64,000 nucleotides of DNA from Rapana venosa (taxonomy: Eukaryota; Mollusca; Gastropoda; Neogastropoda; Muricidae), in assembly GCA_028751875.1 (NCBI GenBank), contig CM054135.1:58301628-58365627 (forward strand). The letters run 5' to 3'. This document shows, in pieces, positions 1-13,810 of the stretch (positions within the stretch are counted from its first letter, which is position 1; the number at the start of each line of letters is the position of its first letter). The notes under the pieces were generated by a model. It was not told the origin of the DNA, did not search any database, and saw nothing but the letters and a program-made list of their open reading frames with translations. Made by a program: the position numbers and the translations under genes.

Positions 1-380
1 GCTTCACTAAACATAAGATTGCTTGACTAAACATAAGATTGCTTCACTAAACATAAGATATGCTTCACTAAACATAAGATTGCTTCACTAAACATAAGAT
101 ATGCTTCACTAAACATAAGATTGCTTGACTAAACATAAGATTGCTTCACTAAACATAAGATATGCTTCACTAAACATAAGATATGCTTCACTAAACATAA
201 GATTGCTTCACTAAACATAAGATTGCTTGACTAAACATAAGATATGCTTCACTAAACATAAGATATGCTTCACTAAACATAAGATTGCTTGACTAAACAT
301 AAGATATGCTTCACTAAACATAAGATTGCTTGACTAAACATAAGATATGCTTGACTAAACATAAGATATGCTTCACTAAA
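1..380. repeat. 20/21-bp minisatellite, cut by window start
   Basis: About 18 units of GCTTCACTAAACATAAGAT with either T or AT at the join and a C/G variant (CTTCAC or CTTGAC). The array lies in the DNAJC13 intron and ends about 30 bases before the acceptor of the first visible exon. Its full length is unknown because it starts before the window. Confidence 0.97.
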
Positions 381-409
381 CATTTGTGTTGGTGGCCATG
401 TTGCTGCAG

Positions 410-610
410 TTGTTGCTGACATTCGACCCGGTGCTGGTGGAGAAGGTGTCCACCCTGGTGTACCTGATCATTGAAGACAACCCGTCCTTGCCGCGCCTCT
501 ACCTGTCAGGTGTCTTCTTCTTCATCATGATGTACACCGGCTCCAACGTCCTGCCCGTCGCCCGCTTCCTCAGGTACACCCACCTCAGGCAGGCCTTCAG
601 ATCAGATGAG
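410..610 (+). CDS. DNAJC13: DNAJC13 exon (visible exon 1)
   Basis: It encodes 67 residues from [13 protein letters not shown] to RQAFRSDE and ends phase 0 at donor GTGGGT. The likely acceptor is CAG at 407-409. Homology to the human protein (LQLLLTFDP) also fits the three to five codons before it, so the exon may start up to about 30 bases earlier. An in-frame TAA at 377-379 limits any extension. The tandem array at 1-380 ends just upstream. Confidence 0.85.
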
Positions 611-3126
611 GTGGGTTGGGATGCCGTTGTGTGTGTGTGGGGGGGGGGGTTGTAGTAATGGACAGATGGGTGGGTGGGGGTGGAGGTCCGTTTTTTTTTT
701 ATGGTGTGTTGTTTTAGATACCATTTATTCTTTTATTTCATAGGATAATGGAATAAGCACTCATGTGCTTTTTTTTTTTTTTTACATACAGTCCCCATGT
801 GCATGCATTTTGTCAATTTTGTCATCCATTCCCACAGGCACAAATAGCCCACTCATCCAAAAGGTGGAGCAGGTTTTATCATGTACACAAGATGTTCTGC
901 ATGCTTTCACACGCACAACCTTGGCTTATAGTCTCATCCATAATATGTGTGTGTATGCGTGTGAGTGTCTGTGTTTCCATGCTTGTGTGCATGATGTATT
1001 TGAACCTACAAATTTATATATGCCTTCTTAACATTCTCCCGAGGTAAGTGACAGGAGGTATCCTTCATGTGTGTTTCAGAACAAGACCTCAGACATCATG
1101 GTGCGCAGTGTGATGGGCCACATTCTGCCTGAGGCCATGGTCTGCTACCTGGAAAACTACCCCCCTGAAAAATTCGCTCAGATCTTCCTTGGGGAGTTTG
1201 ACACTCCAGAGGCCATCTGGAATGCTGAGATGAGGTAATGGCTTGCTTGCTGGCTTGGTGGGAGGGTAGGTGGTCCGGTTGGATGGTTGGTCGGTTGGGG
1301 TATTTTCTTCTTATTTGTAAGAGGGAAACGTTGCTCTAAAGCTAGTCCTGAGTGCCTTTCATCCCTAACTCGCCTCACACAAACATATCCTGATCAAAGC
1401 CTGAAAAAAGGCAAGTGAACCTATAATAGAATCTAATTTGCATCACTACCAACCCCCCATTTTTTACTGCCCTAAACCAAGCCTACCAAGCAAAAGCATA
1501 TTGAATGCATCTAAACAGTTGGTTCTGTCCAACATCCAAGTGTCCATGTGCTCCTTATATATGCCTGTTGCTGGTCAGCCAGTGTGATTTGCATGTTTAT
1601 AAAACATTTATACTTCATGTAAGGTTTTCAAACATACAATTTTAAACTTATTTCATATCTGAAATGTTTTTTTCAATTCTACTAAAGCAGTATAGATAGA
1701 AATCCTATGTAGAAAATCATTGATTTGTAAGCATGCAACTAAACTTGCATCTTTCTTTTTTTTTTTACATCCTTTGAGCTGTAAGTCAGTAAATTAGAAG
1801 TAAAGAATGACATCTTCGTCTTCTCTCGTTCACTTCACACCCATCTCATGGGCCGTACAGCTAGGAAGATTGAGATCACTGTTGTTCGTGTCTAGGCGCA
1901 TGATGATTGAGAAGATCGCGGCCCACCTGGCTGACTTCTCGCCCCGACTGCAGAGCAACGTGCGGGCGCTGTACCAGTACTGCCCCATCCCTGTCATCAA
2001 CTACCCCCAGCTGGAGAACGAGCTGTTCTGCAACATCTACTACCTCAAACACCTCTGCGACACTGCTCGCTTCCCAGACTGGCCCATCAAGGATCCCGTG
2101 AGTTGGGTTTTTTGTTGTTGATGGATTGAGTGTTAGCTTGACTTTTTTTTTTTAAAGGGTTGGGATATTTAGAGTTGGGGGGGGGAGTTTGTGCTGTGTG
2201 GGTGGGTGTATGTGTGAGTTGTGCGTGCGTGCGTGTGTGTGTCTCCCATGTGTGTGCATGTGGGCATACCTGCATGCATGATGAATGTATCAAGAACAAA
2301 ATGAACAAAAGTCTCTTAAAAAGTACCATTTGTGGACAAGTTTTTTTTAGGGGGGATGGGGGAGGTTACTTGAACAAGCCAGTAACATTCTAAGGAAGAG
2401 TTGACAGCAGGTGGTAGTACTCACAATACACTCTGCAGGAAGCTTTCCTTTATCTTACTTCAGTAAACACAATCAGAAAATGTTGTTGTCTAGTTTTGTG
2501 AGGGCTGGAAAGTTTCTACTAAAGTCAGGTAATAGATATTCTAAATGTATAGCATCAGAAACAGTTCAGTAAGTGGAGTAAACAGTGATTTCAAAAGACT
2601 GCAAGTAAACTACATTTTAATGGTCAGCTTTTCTGTTGAGATGACTATATCCCCAAAGTGGGAATGTGGCTATCTTGATGGAGGACAATTGGTTGCATAT
2701 GCAAAATCTCTCTATTGGTGATCTTTGGAGATCTTGCCGAGGAATGGTAGAGAAAAAAATTATGCCTTAAAATGTTCAGATTGTCTTCAGCCATGCCAAG
2801 CTGTTAGCATAACAAGCTGCTCTTTCCTTCAGAAAAAAAAAATCTCCGAAGTTGGAGTAAGTCCCCCTATGTGGCGCAAAGTACTTGAAAACAGCCATAC
2901 AAGCAAACTTCTGAAAGTCTGCCTATGTGGCAAAGTACTTGAAAACAGCCATACAAGCAGACTTCTGATCTTGTGTGTACTTACAGTTATTCTTAAATGA
3001 GGATGAGGGAGTCAGGGTGCGTATTGTGGGTCACCTCCGTTGTATGATACTAAGGAACAGACAACAACAACAGTAACATACACTTGTTTAAGGGTGACAC
3101 AGAAAGTCTTCATGTTTGGTGTGGGT

Positions 3127-3160
<34 letters not shown>

Positions 3161-3267
3161 TGCGTGTATGTGTGTAAGTGTGTGTGATGTGTGTGTGATG
3201 TGTGTGTGTGTGTATGTGTGTGTGTGTGTGTTTGTGTGTGTTTTGTGTGTGTGCGTGTGGTGTGTGT

Positions 3268-3314
<47 letters not shown>

Positions 3315-3333
3315 TGTGTGTATGTGTGTTGTG

Positions 3334-3368
<35 letters not shown>

Positions 3369-3667
3369 GTGTTTGTGTGTGTGTGTGCAGGTGTTGCTGC
3401 TGAAGGACATTCTGGATGCCTGGAAGAAGGAGGTGGAGAAGAAGCCCCCCACCATGTCCACAGAGGATGCTTACAAAGTGTTGAACCTGACAACAGGCAG
3501 TGGAGGGTGAGTGTCAGCATTGTTGTCTCTGTGTGTGTGTGTAGTGTAGTGTAGTGTAGTGTAGTGTAGTGTGTGTGTGTGATATGGACAAGTATATAGA
3601 TATATGTAGATATCTACCCATACATATGCACACACAGTATGTGTATATATACATACATACATACATG

Positions 3668-3712
<45 letters not shown>

Positions 3713-4440
3713 AACCATTCTTTTTCATCAAGTTTTTGGCCACATATTTTGATGAAGCATTGAAGCTGTCGACATGACTGTGTTGCAGGCACGATGAGTC
3801 CAAAATCAGAAAGGCCTACTTCAAACTGGCACAGAAATATCACCCTGACAAAAACCCAGAAGGAAGGGTGGGTCGCCATTTTGTTTTCCGTTGTTCATTC
3901 AGTATGTGAGGAATACACAAGCATGGCAATTTAAACTTTCCTTTTGTTGTTGTTGTTGTTGCTAAGACTTCGTTAGCTGAGAGCAATTTTTTAAAGCAAA
4001 TTGTTGAAGGAATGAGAGAACTGATCATGAATATTTCATATTGTTTTACTTACTGTAGTTCCACTAGTTTTGTTTATTTTCAGATGATAGCTTAGAACGT
4101 ATTGATATATTTTAACTAAGTATTTTAATGTCACCTGTGTTTTGATTTGAACCGTGTCTAGTGAATGAATGAATCTATGATTTTTAACACATAAACATCT
4201 CTGTAATGTTATCAGCTGTTATATAATGTGAACAGGTGTCTCTAGTCACCAAAATGTACATGTTTTGAAATGTTATAAAATTCATTGTCTTTGCAGGAGA
4301 TGTTTGAGGAGGTGAACAAAGCCTACGAGTTCCTGTGCAGCAAATCCAAGGTGAAGGACGGACCTGACCCGCAGAACATTGTCCTCATCCTACGTGCACA
4401 GTCCATTCTCTTCTCCAGATACAAAAAAGGTCAGTGAGCT

Positions 4441-4502
<62 letters not shown>

Positions 4503-7500
4503 TGTTGCAGCTTAACTTAGATATATTTGGGACAGTCCTGGCTTCATCTACTTCTTGTTGGTATCCCATGGTTGCTGCATACAGCACCTCTACTCTCAGA
4601 AGCTCTTAGATCTGGTTTTACCCAGGGGCGATTTCAATTTGCTGTGAATCAATGTCAGTTTGCTGTACATATATGCAGAAACCATTTTCTCTGAATGTGT
4701 AATGATGAGGTACAGGTTGATAGAGATACAGATTTGTTGACAGCAGACAGTGTTCTCTTTTGAATGAATTGACAGAAGAAAGCAAAGGAATCGGCATGTT
4801 CTACAGGGTAAACAAGTGGGCCAACAGACACTTCAGCACTTGACAGTTTAGGAAGATTAAGGAGGCAAAATCGTTACTGACTTGCAACATGGCATGAAAT
4901 ACACAGAAAGAGGGTTGAAGCAACAAAATCAAAGACTGGGTAGATCTGGTAATGTCAGTATTGACGTGGGTCGTCAGTAAACCCAAATGAAGGGGTCTGG
5001 TGGCCCAGGTATTCAGGTTACCCCAGTGCCTGTTGAAACTAGGGAATTGAGATCGTGAATGGTGATGATCTTTTTTATAAGTAGGCTTGATCATGAAAAT
5101 TTGAATTAAAACACAGTGTTGGTAATTTAAAAAAAAACAAAAAAAACAATCTCATTTCACATATTTAAATGATAGCAAAGATGGTTGCATTACGGAGTTG
5201 GTTTGGGCCATTTTTATCTCTGATTGAAGATGGCTGGGGTAAAAAACCCAGTAGCTATGGAGAAAAGGCCATCACAGCATGCAAATCCAACATCACTCAG
5301 TAAAGAGTGCTAAATCTAGCCCACCCCTTCCTTTTACCTCATCCAAATGTAGTCAGTTCCTGCGGTAACTAGCACCAGCTGGCCCCAGCTAGGCTGGGAT
5401 GGATAGCAGGTGAGAGCAGCTGAAAGTAGGGGAAACTGACTGTTGTGCCATTTAAAAACAAAAATGAAAAAGGTTGGAAAAACTGACTTTTCTGCTATTT
5501 AGAAATGTTGCCCAGATTAAAGATAATCTGAATGATAGTAATAGAATCAAAGTAAGAAGATTGATGTTCAAAGCTTAGTCTATTGAGCGACCATGTAATA
5601 GAGAAATAGCATGGATTCAGTTACAAACATTCAATTGATTTTGAAAGGATTTTGTTTTTAAATGATATATTTGGAATATTTTTTTATTTCGTTTGTTTTT
5701 GTTTTGTTTTTTTAAATTTGCTCTGCTGACACGAATTCACTCCGCAGGGTGCTTTCATAATGGAATAGTTAGTATAACATATTGTGTCACTACATTTTAA
5801 AATTTTGTCCGGGACTCCATCTAAATACAAAGAAGATTGGGAAACATGACAAAGCTCTTTGTTCTACCACCATAGCTGTTAAATATTTGTTCTTTATCAC
5901 GTATGGTATGTAGTGCAGCTTTGTCCTTGCAGAGCTGGAGCCCTACAAGTATGCCGGCTATCCCATGCTGATCAAGACGATCCAGATGGAAACAACGGAT
6001 GACCAGTTGTTCTCCAAGTCTGCACCGCTGCTGGCTGCCGCTGCCGAGCTGGCGTACCACACCGTCAACTGCTCTGCCCTCAATGCTGAGGAGCTACGCC
6101 GAGAAAGTGGCATTCAGGTCTGTGACTGGTGAATAATGGTTGTTTGTTATTGTTTTCTTTTTTTTGGTGGCTTTTTTAAAATGTGAATTTACAGTATTGT
6201 TACTGGTACTTTGTTTTATATGCTTTTCAAGTTTGCTTTTTTTTTCCCTTGAAAGCTTTTTATGATAATGTTTATGATTTTGTTTTTTAATCTACTTTGA
6301 TATTGTAGTTATTGGTGCTTTTTGTACGCTTCTCATGTTTGCATTTTTCCCTTTGAAATTTGTGTTGGTCATTGTTTTAATCATGATTATGAGTTTTAAT
6401 GTTCAGTTAAAGTCATTCTCTGTCTTTGTGTATGGTTTTTCTTTGAGGTGAGGGAGGTCTGTGTTTTTCCAAGCTTACAATACAGACAAAATTATAAACA
6501 AGCATAGTCACAGAGCATTGAAAAAAGGCCATTTCTCAGAAAAAGTATGCTGATAAAGAAATATATTGTCAACGACTGAAGCTGTATATAATATTGTGGT
6601 CATGCCTGCAATTAAGTCAGTGTGTGTGTGTATTTATGCATGTGTGTGTGTGTATGCATGTGTATGTAAGTAATATACAATTTATGCGTGCAGAATTTTA
6701 AGTGCTACTTTTTTTTTTCCAAACCTAATACAAAGATGAGTTGGAGCAAATTCATTCTTCTAATGAAAGCCAGGTTGTTTGTATCTGGGGGTTTTGTGTT
6801 ATTATGTGCTTGATGTTTCACACAAACAGATATTATAACAGCTGTAAAAACATATGTTGATATTGTTTTAATTATGATGATTGCTATTGGCATTATCATC
6901 ATCATCATTATCTTGATTGTTGTTATTGAATGGTGTGACAGATCCTGCATGATGCATTCACCCGCTGTGTGAGTGTGCTGAGTCAGTCCAGCGCTCCAGA
7001 CGACCTGGCAGTTCAAGTGAGTGGATTCTACTCTTTGTATTCAGAGCATAGCTATGTTCGTCTTTGTCGAACGCTCAGTTGTTGTCTGTCACATGAGCAA
7101 AACTGCATTGCGCTGCTGTTAAGCGCCTGACCAGTCATGCCCAGCACATCCGATTTCGGCATGAGAGCATAGCCATATTATAATGAATGAATGTTGGAAA
7201 TGATGAGGAAGGGGCTGAATTGCAAATGATGCACGCTGTGTGTACAGTTTAAGGGTAGGAGAGGAAATTGTGTGTGTGTGTGTGTGTGCACCTGCGTGCA
7301 TGTGTGCATGTGTGTGTGTTTTGAAGATATCTGGAACATTCTCTCACACATGACATAGATTGACAGCTATGCTCAAACTTTATCATCCTAGCACAATATT
7401 CATGGATGCATTTTTGGGTGAATTTGAGGATTTTTTTTTCAAGAGATTTAACTTTAGATTCTTTCAAAGATTGGTATTGGTATCTTTTAGGCTGTTGTTG

Positions 7501-7734
7501 AATAAGGTGGAGTTGTACTGATACAATACATTTGATGATATTATCTTTGTCCCGACAGGTGTGCTTGAACGTGTCCAAGTGTTACGCCGTGTCTGCTCAG
7601 TTTGAGGCGTGTCGAGAAAAGATTCTGGAATGTTCCACCATTCTGAGTGATTTGTGCAGAATCCTGTATTTCAAGGTCAGTGCTTTAATTTTGTCTTGTG
7701 TGTGTGTGTCCATGTGGGCATGGGCGCTCATGTG

Positions 7735-7778
<44 letters not shown>

Positions 7779-10700
7779 CAATAGCTATCATCTAAAAATA
7801 TAGTCTTGAAAGACTTATGTTAAGAGGCTATCAATCTCATCTACTTAGTAATGTGTGTGAGTGTGTGTGCACACACATGCATGCACTTGCACTCGCTTGT
7901 CTGTGTGCATGCATGTGCTTATGCATGTGGTTTTTTGTATGCACTTTTTTTGGTTGTTTATCAGTACCACCCCAAACCTACCCCATGCCCAACACAGCTA
8001 CGTGTTTCTGTAACAGAGCTTGGTAGGGTTGTGCAATGTAGTAACAAAGTGTGTGAGCATTTTCTGCATAAACAGACCTCCAAGTCTCACCCCACACTTC
8101 CCTCTCCAACCCAAACCCATCCTACCCCATACCCAACACAGGACATGTGTCTTTCTGTAAACTAACAGAACTTGGCAGGGTTGTGCAAAGTAGCAATAGA
8201 GTACTCACTCCAACCCAACCCCACCCTACCCTACACTACCCTACCTTACACTACCCAACACAACCTCAACCTGCGCTACCCTACCCTACCCTACTCTACC
8301 CCAAACTCAACACAGGGCAGAATAACACTGCATGTGACAGAACTTGGCAGGGTTGTACGAAGTTGCAACAGTGTGGCCTTCCTCCGACCCAACCCCACTC
8401 CACCCTACTCTATCCTACCCTACCCTACCTTACCCTAACCTAACCTAACCTATGTTACCCTACACTACCCTACCTACCTACTACCTATGCACTGCCCATA
8501 CACCTTACCTTGCCCCTACTCACCTAGGCCACTTCTGTAACTACACTTGCAACAACTTACCCTACCCCAAACCACCACCACTTACCCACCACCAACAGTA
8601 CTTACTCCATAACTCCTTACCTAACCACTGATTCAATGCGAAAGTGTGGGCATGTGTATTCTTCTAACATGCAATAGCACATTATGGAAAATAGCAACAG
8701 AATTCTCGAAAGACAACTCAACGCTAAATACTACCTGGCCACTCCTATACCAGACGCTTCCTACATTAAAAGAGTGTATGACTTGAAATACATTTGTTTC
8801 TTAATAGAATGTCTTTTAGAATTTGCTGAAAGCTACAGACTGGGAAGACGGGTAACAAGTTTTTCAGATCTCTGCACACTCCGACAGAGCTGTGTGTGTG
8901 TGTGTGTGACAGAAGCTGGCGGCGCTGTGTGTGGTGGTGACGGAGTGTGTCAGCGCCTTCTGTGTGGACGCCCGTCTGCAGACGGGGCTGTTTGAGGCAG
9001 GGCTGCTCTGGCACCTGGTGCCCCACCTCTTCAACTACGACTTCACCCTGGATGAGGGGGGCGTGGACCGCAGTGAGGACAGCAATCAGCAGGTGGGTGG
9101 GGGAGATGGGAAAGGAAAGTGTTGGGGGTGGTGGGTGGGATGGAGCGGTTGAAGTGTTTGTTTGTTCGTAAATGTGTGCAGGGATGCCCATGTGTGTGTC
9201 TTTTTTTTTTCGGGGTTGGGGGGGGGGGGGGGGGGGGGGGGGGTGCATAAGTTGTGCATGTGCTGCAAAAAATATTTGTAGGCATGTTTTTATTCATTTA
9301 TTTTTTTATTCTTTTATTTCGAGGTTGATGGAATAAACTCTCATGTGCTTCTTTTAAAATCCAGTCCCTATATGTATGCAGTTTTGTACATTTTGTCATC
9401 CATTCCCACCGGCACACAATGGCCTACTCTTCTGAAAAGTGGAACAGGTGTGTGTTGAATGAATCAAAGACATTCAGGTCTATCTGCTTATCAGTCCTGT
9501 CCAGCCTTCTCAGCATATGCAAGCATTTCGATTTGTTTCCTTTACAAGATTCGGGGCTATACAAATTCCATACACGATGACGACAGTTATCCAGCCTGTG
9601 CTTCTCTGTGTGCAGGAGGCAGCCAACCGGCTGGCTCGCCAGAGCATTTTCGCCAGTGCTCGCCTGGCTGGCTACGGCAGCGGCAGTGAGAAAGCCTCAG
9701 AGACTGTGCCACCCGACAACCCCAAGGTCAAGGCTGCCCTCAGGGCTCTCCTGACCCCTTACCTGGCCCGTAAACTGGCCAGCCCTGACCCTGCTGAGGT
9801 AAACTGTGGAAGAGAATGAAAGAAGTGTTTGTTATGTGAAGTGATAGGCCTGATGTAAGCTGGCAGCTTTGGAGATCAGAGCTGCGTCAGATTTATTCAG
9901 ATGTAATCAAGAGGATTGTTTTTAATCGCTGTGGAGATTATATTTGAATTATTTTTGTTCAATTTTGAGGATGAGGATTGTTGATTAGTGCAATTGTGGC
10001 TGTAACTGCATTAAAAAAATTCAACTTTGATTGTGATTTTTTTGGGGGGAGTGGGGGATTGTAAGTTGTAGACTGTTGGCATTCCATTTCTGGGTGGTTT
10101 TGGGTGTTTTTTTAAAGTGATTTGGAAACTGTAAATCCAAAATAATAAAATCCTTTGCAATATAATCATTCTTTTTTGTTAGTGTGCATGCTTTGTTCAT
10201 CAAGTAGACTATTTATTGCTGATTCAATTGTCGGTTGATAGTGCTTCTTAGCTAGATTATGAATCATAGGAACAAACGACTTTTTGTATACTCTGCATGC
10301 ATCTTGGAGGACATGAAGTATACTGTTGCCTTCATTGCAGAGACTGAGACCTCCATCTGACAAACGTTAAAATACAAACACACACACTCACACACAATCC
10401 ACCACCTTCATTGGCCTGCTTGGCCACACCAATTGCTGACTGAGTGCCAACTGACAGTAACTCTTTTTGTACAGAACCATAGCCAGCCTTCATATCAAGG
10501 AATGAATCCTGACATTCTATCATTTCTGTCATACGTTTTCTCTCTAGATTTTGAAGTATTTTCAGTATTTTTGTGTATACTCATAATAACGAAAAGCCTG
10601 ACAGTTGATATGTTTGTCTGCAGCTGCTGAAAATCCTGAACAGCAACACGGAGAACCCTTACCTGATTTGGGATAATGCAACCCGGGCCCAACTCACTGA

Positions 10701-13700
10701 GTACCTGGGTGACAACCACAAAAGATGATCCGCAATGTAGGGAGTTTTCTGTGGGAGTTTTCTCTGTTGAATGCTCATTACTGTTGGTAGTTTTGTTGTG
10801 TGCCCTCAGCGACTGTCAGGTAGCTGATGTATGTTCAAGACATACCAGCTAAACTTGGGTCCAAACTGCTTGGCTATCCCGGCCGCATTACTTTGGTGTT
10901 ATCTTTTAACGTGTTGCTGAACTGTTAAGAGTTATCATTCCCCTAAGAATTATCAGGCATCATTTTGTACTTTCCTGTGCTGTCTTTATTGTTTGTGTTT
11001 TATTATTGACAGCATTATTCTTAAAACATTATCTATTGCTTACTTTTTGTTCAATACTGACGGTCTGTGTGATCTGTCCATATGCTACTGAATGTTGGCA
11101 GCCCTAATAATTGTGTCCTTTGACTCTTTAGCACATGTTTTATTAAGTACTACCAGCGTTTCTGTATCTTACTGAATAGTTGGAGTATTGGTGAGTACAG
11201 AGTCACAAAATCACTAGTTCTCCTTTCACATGGTTAGACTCTATACCTTCTGAACCATCCCCTGATTCTACAAGGTTTTGAGCAGTGGTGTACTGCTTGT
11301 TTGTTGTGTGTGAAGATAAAGTGAGGTCATGCATACAAGGTCTGTTTAGCAACACACATTAAAAAAAATGTAAGGATACGAGGGGCGTTGTCTTGGAAAT
11401 AATCCCTAAAAAAATCCTTTCATATATTTCACATGTTCATGCAGAAAAAAAGGAGGAAAAATGGTATGCAAGTGAGAATGGCCCCCAGTCACACAGAAGA
11501 ATGCTGTAACAAAGATATCAGTGTGTAATGTAGTGAAACACATTCACGAGTTATGTCATTTTTTAAAAATGTTCATTCGTTGACAAGTGATATCCTTTTG
11601 GATTATGTAGCTTTATCTTCTTTATAATTCACTAACCACACCTTTAATAATATTTTCCTTTTTTAAAAAATAGCTTTTATGTGTCAGCATCTATGTAAAG
11701 AGTGTGTTTAGTCATGAAGTTTTCTGGGTTTCATTGTTGTCAGGGTGAATGTGACCCCAGCTTTGGAGCAGATTTTCAGTTTGATGTCCATGCGAAAGAA
11801 CTGATTGTGGGTGAAATCTTTGTGAGGATTTACAATGAGCAGCCAACCTTTCCCCTGGAGGTAATCAAAATGTTAGACTGTCAATGTGTAATGGTAATGT
11901 GATCAGCACTCATCTCACATGCATGTTTGTACATGCACATTCTTGTGTGCAATGCTCACAAACCACACACACGTGTACACACACATGCATACGCACATGC
12001 GCGCATGCTCACACACACATAATCATACACACTCGCGCACTCACACACACACGCACACACACGTACACGCATGTGCGTGCACACACATACACACAGATAA
12101 GTACATACGCATGCGCACACACACACACACATGCAGGCACAAACACCCAAGCAAATAATAATAATAATAATAATGTATGGAATTTATATAGCACTGAATC
12201 TTGTAAAGCAACAAATCAAAGCGCTCAGATTTCATTTCATACCACTTTAAGTCACGGCAGATTTCTCTCCGTGAAATTCGGGCTGCTCTCCCCGGGGAGA
12301 GCGGGAGAGCGTGTCGCCACAAGCGCAGCGCCACCCTTTTTTTTTTCTTTTTCATGTCTGCAACACATACTCTCAGACACACTGTTAATGAATGACTGTA
12401 TGAGATAGGTCAATAAATGTTAACACGGTGAAGTCATTGCTGTCTACTATTCTTGCAATGCTTAGGCTTAAAAGCTTGACTAGGGGGACAGGATGGCCTG
12501 GTGGTTAGAGCATTGCTATCCTGATCTGACGGTCCAGGTTTGAGCCACCTCCGTTCAAGGGGATTTTTCCCCTGGAGTTAACATCAGTGCTGACTCTAAT
12601 CCCCCGAAAGTCCAAATGAGACTGTACACCATGCTCCTGTGTGCAAACACATGCAGAACATGTGGCATACATGTTAAAACCTGTTCCACCTTTCAGAAGA
12701 GTAGGCCATATGTGGTGGTGGGAACAGCTGATAAGATTAACAAAAACTGTATGCACACTAGGAGGCACCGTGGTCAAGTGGTTTAGGCGGTCAACTCGTG
12801 ATCCAGAGGTCGCGGGTTTGATCCCCGCTCGGCTCGGTGTTGTGTCCTTGGGAAAGACACTTCACTCCTATTTTCCTCACTCCACCCAGGTGTACAAGTG
12901 GGTACCAGCTCTGCTGGGGAAGTATCTGGCGACAGACTAGCGTCCTGTCACAGGGGTGGTGAAAAACCATCAGTTCACTTAACGCTACAGAAACCGGGAT
13001 AAGCTCCGGCTCTATGGGCCTTCTGGCTCGAAAGTATGCACACTGGTGTTGTTTAGATATCATCCCCAGAGTCGGAATGTGGCTACCTTAATGGTGTGTA
13101 AATGATCGTGCATGCAAAATCTCATCATTGGTGAATGTTGGAGCTCTATCTGAGGAATGGGAGGGGTGGCGGGGGTAGGGGGAAGCTTGATAAAACCAGT
13201 GGGCTTCATGACCTCATGAAAGAGGTTTTGATAATTTGCTGTAGATCTCAATATTTTACACATCATCTGTGGTGGCCTTATGGCTGAGAAGACTACAGAA
13301 CATCTTATGTAATGTACTGTAACACATGTAGAAGAAAAACCAGTCACCTTTAAAGTAAATGCTGATTCCATTATGCACAATAGTGTATGATGATAAGACA
13401 ATGCCTGAGCAGTGCTTTCAAGGGCAAGTATTTCAGATCTTCAAAATAACTTAGTTCTCAAGGTTGACAAGATGTAAGTTAAAAAAAAGGTATCTCAGAT
13501 CCTCCCATTACCAAGTGAAAATAATATAAAGTAAAGGTGGTGTGTTGTTGAAATTCCGCTATGTCCTTTTTTCATTCAGGATCCCAACATGTTCACTGTG
13601 GATGTCTTGAACTTCCTTGGGTCCCAAGCTCAGGTAATCACACTGTTGTTGAGCCTTGTTTGTTTGAGGCTAGAATGTATATATGTATGTATGTATATAT

Positions 13701-13759
13701 GTATGTATGTATATATATACATTTGTATCCAAGTTTGCATGAGTATAAATGAGTGGCTG

Positions 13760-13810
<51 letters not shown>

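Noticed and set aside
1..380. CRISPR-like array of 20-bp repeats
   Set aside because: Units are directly tandem with no unique spacers, and the context is an animal gene intron.
386..655. GTG-initiated protein of 89 residues
   Set aside because: It is an internal DNAJC13 exon read through its donor; there is no independent start.
3012..3554. Long open frames of Cys/Val or His/Thr repeats on both strands
   Set aside because: They are translations of the (GT)n microsatellite; only the 3391-3506 part is an exon.
8395..8500. Interstitial telomere repeat (CCCTAA)n
   Set aside because: Only a few imperfect CCTAA units; most are CCCTA/CCTAC. Treated as a compound satellite.
12763..12840. Functional tRNA gene
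   Set aside because: The A and B boxes are good but the segment continues into a SINE body with target-site duplications; it is the head of a retroposon.
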